Shown: positions 43,720-53,419 of the stretch, one piece after another
Numbering within the stretch: the stretch's first letter is position 1
Layout: each line of letters opens with the position of its first letter
Assembly (NCBI GenBank): GCA_943788835.1
Contig: CALSRU010000015.1
Coordinates: forward strand, 1 to 64,000
Source of the DNA: an uncultured Pseudomonadales bacterium
GTDB taxonomy: Bacteria; Pseudomonadota; Gammaproteobacteria; Pseudomonadales; UBA7434
DNA length: 64,000 bases
Reading direction: 5' to 3'
The notes under the pieces: generated by a model
What the model saw: only the letters and a program-made list of their open reading frames with translations
The model's database searches: none
Told to the model about the DNA's origin: nothing
Program-made: the position numbers and the translations under genes

Positions 43720-43917
43720 TTCGGGCCCATAGATTCAAACGGCTGTTGACGGTAATTAACTCCCTTAACGACCGTATTTAACCCCCTTTTACCACGCACT
43801 GTCAACTAAACTCATTGCATCGCGCGATACGAATCCGCAAACTCAGCGACGTATGCCGACAGCAAGACGTCACTTGCCATCATTCCACTCCACTACAATG
43901 CTATTGAAGGTTTACCT

Positions 43918-45741
43918 ATGCCATCTTACAAAGTGCCCCTGCGGGACATGCGATTTTTAATCAACGACGTGCTTGATTACTCCGAGCATTATTCTACGCT
44001 TGCCAATGGCGAGGAAGCCTCACCCGATATGGTTGACGCCATACTTGAAGGCGCGGCTACCCTTTGCGAAGAAGTATTAGCGCCTATTGACCTATCCGGC
44101 GATGCACAGGGTTGCCGTTTCGACAACGGCACTGTGACAACGCCCGACGGCTTTAAAGAGGCCTATCGGCAATTTGCGGAAGGCGGCTGGCAAAGCCTAT
44201 CATTCCCAGAAGAGTTCGGCGGGCAAAATCTACCTGCATCGATCAGCCTGTTTAAAACAGACATGGTTGGCACCGCCAATTGGGCTTTCAGTATGTATCC
44301 AGGCTTAAGTATGGGGTGCATCAACACGCTTTTAGAGTACGGTTCCGATGCTCAGAAAAAGCAATATTTACCCTCACTAGTAGCAGGCGAGTGGACCGGC
44401 ACCATGTGCCTAACAGAGCCACACTGCGGCACTGATTTAGCACAGACAAAGACCACAGCCGAGCCACAGGATGACGGGACCTACAAACTCACTGGAACTA
44501 AAATATTTATCTCGGCCGGCGAGCATGACCTCACCAGCAACATAGTGCATCTAGTACTGGCGCGACTGCCTGACGCACCCAAAGGAACGCGTGGCATATC
44601 ATTATTCATCGTGCCTAAATTTTTGGTTGATGCCGACGGCACTATCGGCGATCGCAATACAGTCAATTGTGGATCAATCGAGCACAAAATGGGCATTAAA
44701 GCATCGGCGACAGCCGTATTGAACTTTGATGCCGCCACTGCTTATTTGATTGCGGAGCCTAATCAAGGCCTCGAAGCGATGTTCACCTTTATGAACGTTG
44801 CTCGCCTAGGCACTGCTATTCAAGGTATTTGTCATGCAGAAAGGTCTTTTCAAGGTGCTCTAGCCTACGCTCAAGAACGGCGCTCTATGCGAGCGCTATC
44901 GGGCACTAAGGATCCTGAATTCGGTGCCGATGCTCTCATTTGGCATCCCGATGTACGGCGTATGGTATTGACTCAAAAAGCTATCGCCGAGGGCGGACGG
45001 GCCATGATCTACAGCGTGGCAAAAATAGCCGACCACGTGGCAGAAGCCACGCTTGAGGGCGATACGGTTAAAAAAGAAAAGTATGAAAATGAGCTAGGAT
45101 TTTTCACCCCCATTCTCAAAGGATTTCTTACCGAGACCGGCCTTGACGCGGCCAACCTCGGCATACAGGTATTCGGGGGTCACGGCTATATTCACGACCA
45201 CGGTATGGAGCAAATTGCTCGCGATGCCAGAATTGCAACGTTATATGAAGGTACCACTGGCATCCAGGCACTGGATCTTTTAGGCCGCAAAGTATTACTC
45301 GCTACAAAGGGCAAGTGTGTTCGCGACTTTACAAAAGTCATGTTTGACTTTGCGAAGCAGCATGCGCTTGCTGGCACGCCGCTAGGCAAAATGTCTCGAT
45401 CACTACTCAAACGCGCGCTCGAGTGGAATGTTCTAACCACACGTATTATGTTGCGCGCCAAGAGCGATAGAGAATTGGTTGGCTCAGCATCGGTCGATTA
45501 CTTGATGTATTCCGGGTATGTCATGATGGCTTATTTTTGGGCATTGCAAGCCGAAAAAGCGGCCGAACTGCTTGCCAATGGCAAGGGCAAAGAAGCCGAT
45601 GCCTTTTACCAAGCTAAAATTCAAACCGCTGAATTTTATTTTGCTCGACTCCTGCCGCGCGCCAATGCCCACAGAACCTGTGCGGTAGCGCCTACCAAAG
45701 CGGTTATGCAAATGGATAACAACCACTTCACTTTAGAATGA
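43918..45741 (+). CDS. Acyl-CoA dehydrogenase (long type, DmdC/AidB-like C-terminus)
   Basis: A 607 aa FAD enzyme that introduces a 2,3-double bond into acyl-CoA thioesters. The ACAD domains are clear: FPEEFGGQNLP, AGEWTGTMCLTEPHCGTDL, MGIKASATAVLNFD, and QVFGGHGYIHDHGMEQIARDARI with YEGTTGIQALDL. The C-terminal extension of about 130 aa is of the type in the DmdC-like group rather than short-chain ACADs. Divergent from araC; the monooxygenase gene begins about 55 bp after the stop, so the two may form an operon. The acyl chain cannot be read out. Confidence 0.92.
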   Translation: MPSYKVPLRDMRFLINDVLDYSEHYSTLANGEEASPDMVDAILEGAATLCEEVLAPIDLSGDAQGCRFDNGTVTTPDGFKEAYRQFAEGGWQSLSFPEEFGGQNLPASISLFKTDMVGTANWAFSMYPGLSMGCINTLLEYGSDAQKKQYLPSLVAGEWTGTMCLTEPHCGTDLAQTKTTAEPQDDGTYKLTGTKIFISAGEHDLTSNIVHLVLARLPDAPKGTRGISLFIVPKFLVDADGTIGDRNTVNCGSIEHKMGIKASATAVLNFDAATAYLIAEPNQGLEAMFTFMNVARLGTAIQGICHAERSFQGALAYAQERRSMRALSGTKDPEFGADALIWHPDVRRMVLTQKAIAEGGRAMIYSVAKIADHVAEATLEGDTVKKEKYENELGFFTPILKGFLTETGLDAANLGIQVFGGHGYIHDHGMEQIARDARIATLYEGTTGIQALDLLGRKVLLATKGKCVRDFTKVMFDFAKQHALAGTPLGKMSRSLLKRALEWNVLTTRIMLRAKSDRELVGSASVDYLMYSGYVMMAYFWALQAEKAAELLANGKGKEADAFYQAKIQTAEFYFARLLPRANAHRTCAVAPTKAVMQMDNNHFTLE

Positions 45742-45796
45742 AATGTGAAACTTTAGTTGGCAACGCCTCTTTTATTTGTGCCGGTGCGGCCTATCG

Positions 45797-47281
45797 ATGA
45801 ATGAAGAGTCATTGATCCAAAGCGAAGCCTGCCACCACCATGAAGTTATCGTGGTAGGGGCCGGTTTCGCTGGTATTGGCGCGGCCATTAAACTGCACCA
45901 AGCCGGTATGGACTTTTTAGTTTTAGAGAAAGCGTCTGAAATTGGCGGCGTATGGCGTGAAAACACTTACCCCGACTGCGGCTGTGACGTTCCCTCACCC
46001 TTGTATTCGTATTCTTTTGCCCCCAACCCCAACTGGCAACACTTATTTGCCAAGCAGCATGAAATTAAAAACTACACTCTCGATACCGCCAAAAAATTTG
46101 GCGTTATGGGAGCGATCAAGTGCCATCATGAAATGCTCAAAGCCATTTGGTGCACCGAGAGGAAAATATGGTATTTACATACCAGTCAAGGACTCTACAG
46201 CAGCCGCTTTGTCATCATGGCCTGTGGCCCTATGCACAAGCCAACAGTACCAAAGATTGAAGGCCTCGAGACATTTACTGGCACAAGCTTTCATTCGGCG
46301 CAGTGGCAGCATGACTACGACCTAAAAAATAAGCGTGTTGCCGTTATTGGCACCGGCGCATCAGCCATCCAATTTGTACCTGCCATAGTAGACCAAATAA
46401 AACAGCTCACATTATTTCAACGCACGCCACCCTGGGTGTTGCCTAAAATGGATTGGCGTATTCCATCACGTTGGCAAAAGCGATTTAAACGTTTCCCATT
46501 TATTTTAGCCTTGCTGAGAAAAGTCATTTATTTGCAGCTTGAATTTTTAAATTCTAGCCTCAACTGGCCCAAACTGCGTTTGCGCCTGCAAAACGGCGCG
46601 CTTAAAAATATCCATCGCAGCATCAAAGATGACGATCTGCGCGCCAAGCTCACGCCTAATTTCGCTATTGGCTGCAAACGCATACTCATGTCTAACACTT
46701 GGTATCAAGCGTTAAGTCAAAAAAAAGTGCTCGTGACCCATGGCGTTCAAAAAATTCGAGGTAACTCGATAATCGCCAGTGATGGCACTTCAGCAGAGGT
46801 CGATGCTATTATTTTTGCTACGGGCTTTGAGGTCGCTAACCCCCCTATTGCGGAAAGAATTTTTGGTAGTGGAGGAATTTCACTGACCGAGCAATGGCAA
46901 GGTAGCCCCGAGGTCTATTTAGGCACCACCACCAAAGACTGCCCCAATCTTTTTCTTACTTTTGGGCCAAATCTTTATACCTTTTCATCGGCCTTCGTCA
47001 TTATTGAAGCACAACTTAAGTACATCATGGGCGCTTTGCTGAAAGTGCATTCAAAAAATATTAATAGCTTACAACTCAACGAAGAAAAATCGACTCAATA
47101 CAATAATAAAGTACAGCAAGCATTGCAGAGCACAATTTGGAACAGTGGCGGCTGCACTAGTTATTTTATTGATAAGACCGGTCGCAACAGTACGAACTGG
47201 CCATGGACTACATTCACTCTGCGCAGACGGCTAAGACGATTTAATTTGAAAGATTACAATATTGAAAAAGTGAGCCCATAG
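45797..47281 (+). CDS. FAD-dependent monooxygenase, Baeyer-Villiger type
   Basis: About 494 aa from the ATG at 45797 (the track starts at an upstream TTG). Two Rossmann motifs are visible: VVGAGFAGIG for FAD and VIGTGASAIQ for NADPH. Between them is FTGTSFHSAQW, which fits the Baeyer-Villiger fingerprint FxGxxxHxxxW. Such enzymes insert oxygen next to ketones, forming esters or lactones, e.g. on steroids, terpenes or cyclic ketones; substrate not known. It follows the acyl-CoA dehydrogenase on the same strand. Confidence 0.88.
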   Translation: MNEESLIQSEACHHHEVIVVGAGFAGIGAAIKLHQAGMDFLVLEKASEIGGVWRENTYPDCGCDVPSPLYSYSFAPNPNWQHLFAKQHEIKNYTLDTAKKFGVMGAIKCHHEMLKAIWCTERKIWYLHTSQGLYSSRFVIMACGPMHKPTVPKIEGLETFTGTSFHSAQWQHDYDLKNKRVAVIGTGASAIQFVPAIVDQIKQLTLFQRTPPWVLPKMDWRIPSRWQKRFKRFPFILALLRKVIYLQLEFLNSSLNWPKLRLRLQNGALKNIHRSIKDDDLRAKLTPNFAIGCKRILMSNTWYQALSQKKVLVTHGVQKIRGNSIIASDGTSAEVDAIIFATGFEVANPPIAERIFGSGGISLTEQWQGSPEVYLGTTTKDCPNLFLTFGPNLYTFSSAFVIIEAQLKYIMGALLKVHSKNINSLQLNEEKSTQYNNKVQQALQSTIWNSGGCTSYFIDKTGRNSTNWPWTTFTLRRRLRRFNLKDYNIEKVSP

Positions 47282-47361
47282 TAGCTGACTAAAAAAATCT
47301 TTTGGTATATGCTGTTGATTCGAAAGAAAATTATAAGTAACTGATAACAAGGGAGAATATT

Positions 47362-49239
47362 ATGACCCTCAGCGCAAAAACATTAGGTGTTGTAAGCTTT
47401 TTTATCTCTCTTGCAGCACACGCTGCCACTGGAAATGCCACTCAACTTTTGTGGGGAGATACCCACGTACACTCCACCTACTCGTTTGATGCTTTTCTAA
47501 ATCAAAATCAAAGTGCCGACCCTGACACAGCCTACCGCTGGGCCAAAGGCTTGCCCGTAATTCACCCTTACAATCGCACTCGCGTACAAATCAACACGCC
47601 ACTAGATTTTTTAGTGGTATCCGACCATGCAGAGTTAATGGGCGTCATAAGGGCCATTGATAACGACACAGCCGTATTCGACAACGAAGGATTAATAGCC
47701 GGACTGCTCCGCCGTTTCAGAAGTTATGTTTTACTCGATGCTATTGAGAAACAAGCCGGGCGAGAATTTTTCAATCGATTGTTGCCCGTGGCGGTAGAAA
47801 GCCCAGATCAGGACCCGGTGTTAGCCGACGGCATCAGTAATCCATTTGGCGACACATCGACTACTCAAAAAACCGCGTGGCACGAAATTGTCGACGCCGC
47901 AGAGCGTCACAACAACCCAGGTAAATTCACCAGTTTAATTGGCTGGGAGTGGAGCTCAATACCATCGGGCGTTAATCTGCATCGGGTCGTTATCACGCCT
48001 GAAAATGGCGAAACGGCCAAACAATTTCAACCTTATGGGTCAGATCAAAGCCAGTACCCTGAAGACCTTTGGCAATGGCTTGAGGCCACGCAACAAGAAA
48101 CAGGCGCTCGCTTTCTAGCTATCCCTCATAACCCGAATATCTCAAAGGGTTATATGTTTGCTGAAACCACATTACGCGATGTACCCATTACTGCCGAATA
48201 TGCACGTCGACGCATGGAATGGGAGCCAGTGGCCGAAGTCACGCAGCTAAAGGGCGACTCCGAAACTCACCCCGCACTTTCACCCAATGACGAATTCGCC
48301 GATTTTGAAACCTATCAGTTTTATATCCAACAGCAGTGGGAACCCTACCAAGCCAAAGCGGGCGACTACATCAGGCCAGCACTACTCAAGGGCTTAGCTA
48401 TCGAGCAGAGTGTTGGCGTCAACCCTTTTAAGTTTGGCTTGATTGGCTCGACCGACGCGCATACTGGGTTGGCTTCAGCCGAAGAAAATAATTTTTGGGG
48501 GAAAATGGCCAGAGACTCTATCCCGGAAAATAAAAGAGCCGACATCAACACCTACGACTCTAAAAACACCAGCGGTTGGAACATGGGCGCACAAGGATTG
48601 GCAGCGGTATGGGCCGAAGAAAATTCACGAGACGCCATTTTTTCAGCTTTTCAACGCAAAGAAGTTTATGCCACCACCGGCCCACGCATCGCTGTTAGAT
48701 TTTTTGCAGGCTGGAACTTCACTGAAAATGATGCCCAAGCAGAGAACATTGCCGAACTAGGTTATGCCAACGGCGTACCTATGGGTGGCGATCTAATCCA
48801 ACCTACCGTCAGTACCGACATACCCAAATTTTTAATTCGTGCGGTCAAAGACCCCAAAGGCGCCAATCTAGATCGTGTGCAGGTCATTAAAGGCTGGGTC
48901 GATGCCGATGGAAAAACGTACGAAAAGATATATAACGCGGCTTGGTCTGCTGAACGCAAGCTCGATGCAAACGGTCAATTACCTGCCGTAGCCAACACCG
49001 TTGACATCAGCGCTGCTAGTTATACTAACGACGTAGGCAGTGCAGAATTCTCTATTCTTTGGAGCGACCCCGATTTTAATGCGCAGCAAAAAGCATTTTA
49101 CTATGTGCGCGTACTGCAAATTCCTACGCCACGCCACTCGCTTTATGATGCCGTCGCTCTACAAACTGAGGCTCCTCAAGAGGCGCCAGCGACCATTCAG
49201 GAGCGTGCCTACACATCACCTATTTGGTACACCCCTTAG
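47362..49239 (+). CDS. DUF3604 family exported protein
   Basis: A 625 aa protein with a signal peptide (VVSFFISLAAHAA). The body is a PHP-like metal-dependent phosphoesterase fold: WGDTHVHSTYSFDAF (residues 31-44) and DFLVVSDHAELMG hold metal-binding His and Asp, and LIGSTDAHTGLASAEE gives the third site. The family is widespread in marine bacteria next to catabolic genes, with no confirmed reaction. It follows the monooxygenase with an 80-bp gap. GGGAGAA is near the ATG. Confidence 0.85.
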   Translation: MTLSAKTLGVVSFFISLAAHAATGNATQLLWGDTHVHSTYSFDAFLNQNQSADPDTAYRWAKGLPVIHPYNRTRVQINTPLDFLVVSDHAELMGVIRAIDNDTAVFDNEGLIAGLLRRFRSYVLLDAIEKQAGREFFNRLLPVAVESPDQDPVLADGISNPFGDTSTTQKTAWHEIVDAAERHNNPGKFTSLIGWEWSSIPSGVNLHRVVITPENGETAKQFQPYGSDQSQYPEDLWQWLEATQQETGARFLAIPHNPNISKGYMFAETTLRDVPITAEYARRRMEWEPVAEVTQLKGDSETHPALSPNDEFADFETYQFYIQQQWEPYQAKAGDYIRPALLKGLAIEQSVGVNPFKFGLIGSTDAHTGLASAEENNFWGKMARDSIPENKRADINTYDSKNTSGWNMGAQGLAAVWAEENSRDAIFSAFQRKEVYATTGPRIAVRFFAGWNFTENDAQAENIAELGYANGVPMGGDLIQPTVSTDIPKFLIRAVKDPKGANLDRVQVIKGWVDADGKTYEKIYNAAWSAERKLDANGQLPAVANTVDISAASYTNDVGSAEFSILWSDPDFNAQQKAFYYVRVLQIPTPRHSLYDAVALQTEAPQEAPATIQERAYTSPIWYTP

Positions 49240-49306
49240 TACATACCTAGTCCATATGTAGTAATAACCCGCCACTGAGACTAGCTTAGCCACCCTGCCA
49301 GCAAGG

Positions 49307-50815
49307 CTAAGCCAAGCTAGATTTTTTTCGGCCCTTTCTTGCCGGCTTTTTATTTGTCGGTTTTTCAATTGCCGATGCGCTTGATTTTTTTACAGGCCGA
49401 GCTTGGTTGTTCAGTAACCCTGCCGCATCTTCAAGCTCCGTCAAGGCCTGCTCCATATAGTCAATTAGGCGCTGCGCCTGCGGCATGGTGCGGCGGCAAG
49501 CGGTAATACCAAAGTCGACATTTTTATCGTAAGTTACCATAGTGATATTGAGCGCAATGCCTTCGGTAACAATCGATGCTGGATACACCCCCTCAAGCCT
49601 AGCGCCATTCCAAAACATGGGTTCACGCGGGCCGGGCACATTAGAGATAATTGTATTGAATGGCGGCAACCGGCTCATCAAACCTAACGGAATCATCAAC
49701 AACCCCGGCATTTGAATCATCATACTGACTAATTGCGCCTCAGCAGGGGACATCTCTTTAAAGTAATCTTTACCGGCAACAGTAGATGCCTGAATTGCGA
49801 CCATCCGTTGACCGGCATCGCTAATATCGGTGGCCAAATCAGCGATCATAGTGCCTACAGCATTCGATGAATCCAAATCTCCGTCACGACGCAGCGAAAT
49901 AGGCACCATCGCTTTAAGAGATTTTTCCGGCAGCTTGGAATGATTGCGTAAGTACAGCCGTAGTGCACCGGCACACATCGCCAACACCGCATCATTAAAG
50001 GTGCCGTCGAACGCCCTACCCACGGCACGAATACGCTCGAAAGACCACGACTGAGCAACAAAGCGTCGCGCGCCGTCCACCGGCGTATTAATTGATGAGC
50101 GGGGTACGTTGAGAAATGGCATCATCAAAGGGCCGCCTTGCCCCATCCACGCCCCTGTAAAACGCTTCAGCGCGCCGAATAAATGTACGCCACTATCGAA
50201 CGTCGATTTCAATACCTCACTGACATTGCGTAACTCGGCATCACTAAAAGCCGGCGGCTCACGATGATCCAGTGATGCACGATATTGCTCACCGGCCTCG
50301 CGCGACAGGGGTGAAACATGAATACGATGGTGCGGATCTTGAGAGAGCATGCTGCGGCCAAGATGAATCGCTCGAGAACCATCAACGGCCGCATGATGAT
50401 ACTTGGAATACACAGCAAGCTGGCGATCTTGCAAACCCTCTATCAAGTGCATTTCCCAAAGCGGACGATTGCGATCGAGTAAGGTACTGTGTAGGCGCGA
50501 AACCAAATTAAACAGCTCGCGATAACGCCCCGGCTTAGGTAGTGCCGAGTGGCGAATATGATAGTCCAAATCAAGCGACTCATCCTCTTGCCAATAACTT
50601 GGGCCAGCAGGACCAAGCAGACCCGTTTTCAATCGGTCGGCGAATGGCCGCTGAAATTCATTGGCACTGCGCAGCCCATCGGCAAGACCATGCAAAAATT
50701 CTTGCTCGTCAACTCCTTCAGGTAAGGTAAAAAGATTCACCCCGCCTACATGCATCGGCGTCTCACGACTTTCCGAGAGCAAAAATGCAGTATCTAAAAA
50801 ACTCAATCGCTTCAT
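49307..50815 (-). CDS. Wax ester synthase / diacylglycerol acyltransferase (WS/DGAT)
   Basis: A 502 aa acyltransferase that makes wax esters or triacylglycerol from acyl-CoA. The catalytic motif HHAAVDG (His140, His141, Asp145) is present, the N-terminus MKRLSFLDTAFLLSESRETPMHVGG is typical, and the C-terminal domain includes ISNVPGPREPMFWNG, the ISNVPGP signature. A basic Lys/Arg-rich tail ends the protein. It is on the same strand as patatin 84 bp upstream. Confidence 0.92.
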   Translation of the reverse strand: MKRLSFLDTAFLLSESRETPMHVGGVNLFTLPEGVDEQEFLHGLADGLRSANEFQRPFADRLKTGLLGPAGPSYWQEDESLDLDYHIRHSALPKPGRYRELFNLVSRLHSTLLDRNRPLWEMHLIEGLQDRQLAVYSKYHHAAVDGSRAIHLGRSMLSQDPHHRIHVSPLSREAGEQYRASLDHREPPAFSDAELRNVSEVLKSTFDSGVHLFGALKRFTGAWMGQGGPLMMPFLNVPRSSINTPVDGARRFVAQSWSFERIRAVGRAFDGTFNDAVLAMCAGALRLYLRNHSKLPEKSLKAMVPISLRRDGDLDSSNAVGTMIADLATDISDAGQRMVAIQASTVAGKDYFKEMSPAEAQLVSMMIQMPGLLMIPLGLMSRLPPFNTIISNVPGPREPMFWNGARLEGVYPASIVTEGIALNITMVTYDKNVDFGITACRRTMPQAQRLIDYMEQALTELEDAAGLLNNQARPVKKSSASAIEKPTNKKPARKGRKKSSLA

Positions 50816-50898
50816 GAAATCACCTTCTGTACGGCTCTTTTGGCTAGTCGTTTTTAACCAGCTACTTTCTTCTTGCTCAAACTATTTGTAACTTTTTG

Positions 50899-52383
50899 CT
50901 AAGCATTTATTTTCTTTTTTCGAGAGATCTTTGTTTTACTTACATATTCCTCTTCATAATTTATCAATATTTCATCTAACACTTTGCTTATGCGAGTTTG
51001 CATGCGAATCATTTCAATCTTTCGCCAACTCGAGTGCTCGCCAGAAGCCACTAACTCCATGGCCTCCTCTGATGAAATACGCATCAACATTTTAAAGGGG
51101 TTGTGAAAGCGGCTGCGAGGCAGAATGTTAATGTCACCAATATAATCCTGATTGACTACGGATATAAAGGTATTGGCCGCGCGTGCCCAGGCCGTGTCCC
51201 GATTTAGCGGTTTTTGCCAAATAGCCGCAGTCGCATTCAACCATTCGCGAGTCGTTTGTCTGGCTGTACTAGTCAAAATAGCCCGGACGCCACGTTGATG
51301 CTTACTGTCGGTAATAAACGGTAGAACGGCTGGATTCGCCTGACTCACAATATAGTGATTGACACCATAAAGCCGCGCCAGACGCTTACTGGGAAGATCA
51401 TCGCTCACCGAACCATCCACCCACTTGCGAGAGGGCAAATAGGGCTGACGCTCGCCCTGCTTATTACGTGCCTCCAGCATCACCGGCGGAAAAATACCCG
51501 GCACTGCAGTTGAAGCCAGCACTGCATTTCGAATCAATACATTAGGAGAAGTAATTGCATTTAAAAGGCGGGAAGTTTGGTGCGTCTCGGCTGCAGCTAC
51601 CGAGATATTCAGCATTCTGCCGGTATGCTCAAAAGCCTCTTGAAACGTCATGTCTGGAATCATACGAGCAATGGACGCTTCAACTTCAGCAGAGCGCAAC
51701 ATACTAGATTCTGAGCCACCTTGCAGAATGGCAAGCTCGGCTTCGCGAGCAAGCTCATCCCTAAGATAATCATAGCTCAGCTTTTGCGTTAACTCCTCAT
51801 CAGTATGCGTGCACAGTAGCGCACCAACTAGTGATCCACCACTTGCGCCAGACATAATATTGGGCAGTAAACGCTGCTCCCATAGGGCTTTAGCCACACC
51901 GATATGAAAATACAGCAACATGCCCGAACCGCTCATCATGAGCGCCGAGCGACCAAAACAATGATGTGCTCGGCGGAAGAAATCGAGTTTTTCCTCAAAG
52001 CTAATATCATCGATGTCGGGGCTGGCTAGCAATTCTAGCGCTGAGGCAATCTCTTCAACATAATCAACAATGAGTTGCTTGGTACCGAATAACGCCGGCT
52101 CATACAGCGACGACTTGCCCATACCCCCCATATTGCCGTGAATCCCCTCGTTAAGCGTAAACAGTAACCCAGGGTAGTCGTGTCGTGCACGCTGCGACTG
52201 CAATCGATCTAAGCGAATACGAATGGATACATGATCGTACTGGCTGGAAACGTCATTACTACGCCACTGATCCAGCCCTCGCTCCTTATCACAGGCCAAG
52301 GCAAGCTCTTTCCATTCATCATAGCTTGCAGCCTCATTGAGGGCCCTTTCAAGCCTGCGATTTTTGAACATCATAGGTCGCAC
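50899..52383 (-). CDS. Patatin-like phospholipase with DUF3336
   Basis: A 494 aa lipolytic acyl hydrolase. Residues 1-140 form the DUF3336 domain found in TAG lipases of the SDP1/TGL type. The patatin domain has the nucleophile Ser181 in GASGGS, an oxyanion-hole GSG (151-153) and the dyad Asp in WVDGSVSDDLP. It probably releases fatty acids from neutral lipids or phospholipids. It lies just before the WS/DGAT gene in the same direction, giving a make-and-break lipid pair. Confidence 0.88.
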   Translation of the reverse strand: MRPMMFKNRRLERALNEAASYDEWKELALACDKERGLDQWRSNDVSSQYDHVSIRIRLDRLQSQRARHDYPGLLFTLNEGIHGNMGGMGKSSLYEPALFGTKQLIVDYVEEIASALELLASPDIDDISFEEKLDFFRRAHHCFGRSALMMSGSGMLLYFHIGVAKALWEQRLLPNIMSGASGGSLVGALLCTHTDEELTQKLSYDYLRDELAREAELAILQGGSESSMLRSAEVEASIARMIPDMTFQEAFEHTGRMLNISVAAAETHQTSRLLNAITSPNVLIRNAVLASTAVPGIFPPVMLEARNKQGERQPYLPSRKWVDGSVSDDLPSKRLARLYGVNHYIVSQANPAVLPFITDSKHQRGVRAILTSTARQTTREWLNATAAIWQKPLNRDTAWARAANTFISVVNQDYIGDINILPRSRFHNPFKMLMRISSEEAMELVASGEHSSWRKIEMIRMQTRISKVLDEILINYEEEYVSKTKISRKKKINA

Positions 52384-52688
52384 TTCCTAGTATCAAATCG
52401 CACCAGTCTTTACTAGCGCTTGCACAGCAGCCAAAAAACCCACAGCCGGCTACCGCATATTTTCTATTCTAGCCGACAAGGTAAAGGTTTATATTCGCCG
52501 TTGCAAATAGCATCTTGTGTAACGAAGCCACACTCAACATTGATGGCGTCGCCAACCAATAAACTAGGAGCTAAAGCGACGTAGGGCTACACCAACACGC
52601 GACTAAACTGTACGCTTTGTATAAGTTTTATGGGCATTTCTTCTAGCCAAATTACGCAGCCGATTTTCAGGCATGAACTAATGTTCAT
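52384..52688. other. Intergenic region, no gene seen
   Basis: About 305 bp that should contain the patatin promoter and the end of the GST operon. No repeat or hairpin of note. Confidence 0.4.
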
Positions 52689-53372
52689 TCACCGCTGCAG
52701 TGACTTTTGAGCATTTTTTGCGAACCTTTCCGTCTCTTTTTTATCATTTAACAAATTGCCCAATTTGAATGGCACTTCAACCCCTTTGCTCATACCCGGC
52801 TGCTCCTTCATAACACTCATCCATCGATCTAAGTTCTCAAGGCCATCTCGTGATACTCCCGACCATTTATAAGTACGCACCCAGCACCAATTAGCAATAT
52901 CGGCAATGGAGTAATCATCGGCTAACCATTCACTTTGACCCAGACGTACATCTAACACTTCAAATAAGCGTCGACACTCATTTTGATAGCGATCAATCGC
53001 TGGCTGAATTTTTTCAGGGAAATACCGATAAAAAACATTGGCTTGACCCATCATCGGACCCACTCCCCCCATTTGAAACATCAGCCATTGAATAACCTTA
53101 GAGCGCCCTTGCACGTCAGTGGGCATAAGTCGACCCGTTTTTTCCGCAAGATAAATCATAATGGCACCCGTTTCAAAAATCGGGAACCCACCTACCTCGT
53201 TATCTACAATAGCGGGGATACGTCCATTGGGGCTTATGGCAAGAAACTCGGGGACTTTTTGCTCTCCTTCTGAAATATTGACGAAATGAGTCTTATAATC
53301 GAGCTCTAACGCCTCAAGAGTGCAAGATGCCTTGTGCCCATTAGGCGTGGGAGCTGTGTACAGATCAATCAT
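52689..53372 (-). CDS. Glutathione S-transferase, Nu-class (YfcG/YghU-like)
   Basis: A 227 aa GST. The N-domain begins [21 protein letters not shown], with the Asn/Thr-type glutathione contacts of the Nu class, and contains GRIPAIVDN and [13 protein letters not shown], the cis-Pro and gamma-Glu recognition sites. It is the third gene of an apparent operon: long GST (55292), acyl-CoA synthetase (53420), this gene, with gaps of 42 and 47 bp. Confidence 0.88.
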   Translation of the reverse strand: MIDLYTAPTPNGHKASCTLEALELDYKTHFVNISEGEQKVPEFLAISPNGRIPAIVDNEVGGFPIFETGAIMIYLAEKTGRLMPTDVQGRSKVIQWLMFQMGGVGPMMGQANVFYRYFPEKIQPAIDRYQNECRRLFEVLDVRLGQSEWLADDYSIADIANWCWVRTYKWSGVSRDGLENLDRWMSVMKEQPGMSKGVEVPFKLGNLLNDKKETERFAKNAQKSLQR

Positions 53373-53419
53373 ATTTATGATTTCCTTTGCGCTATAGATT
53401 ATCGACTTTAACTCTACAA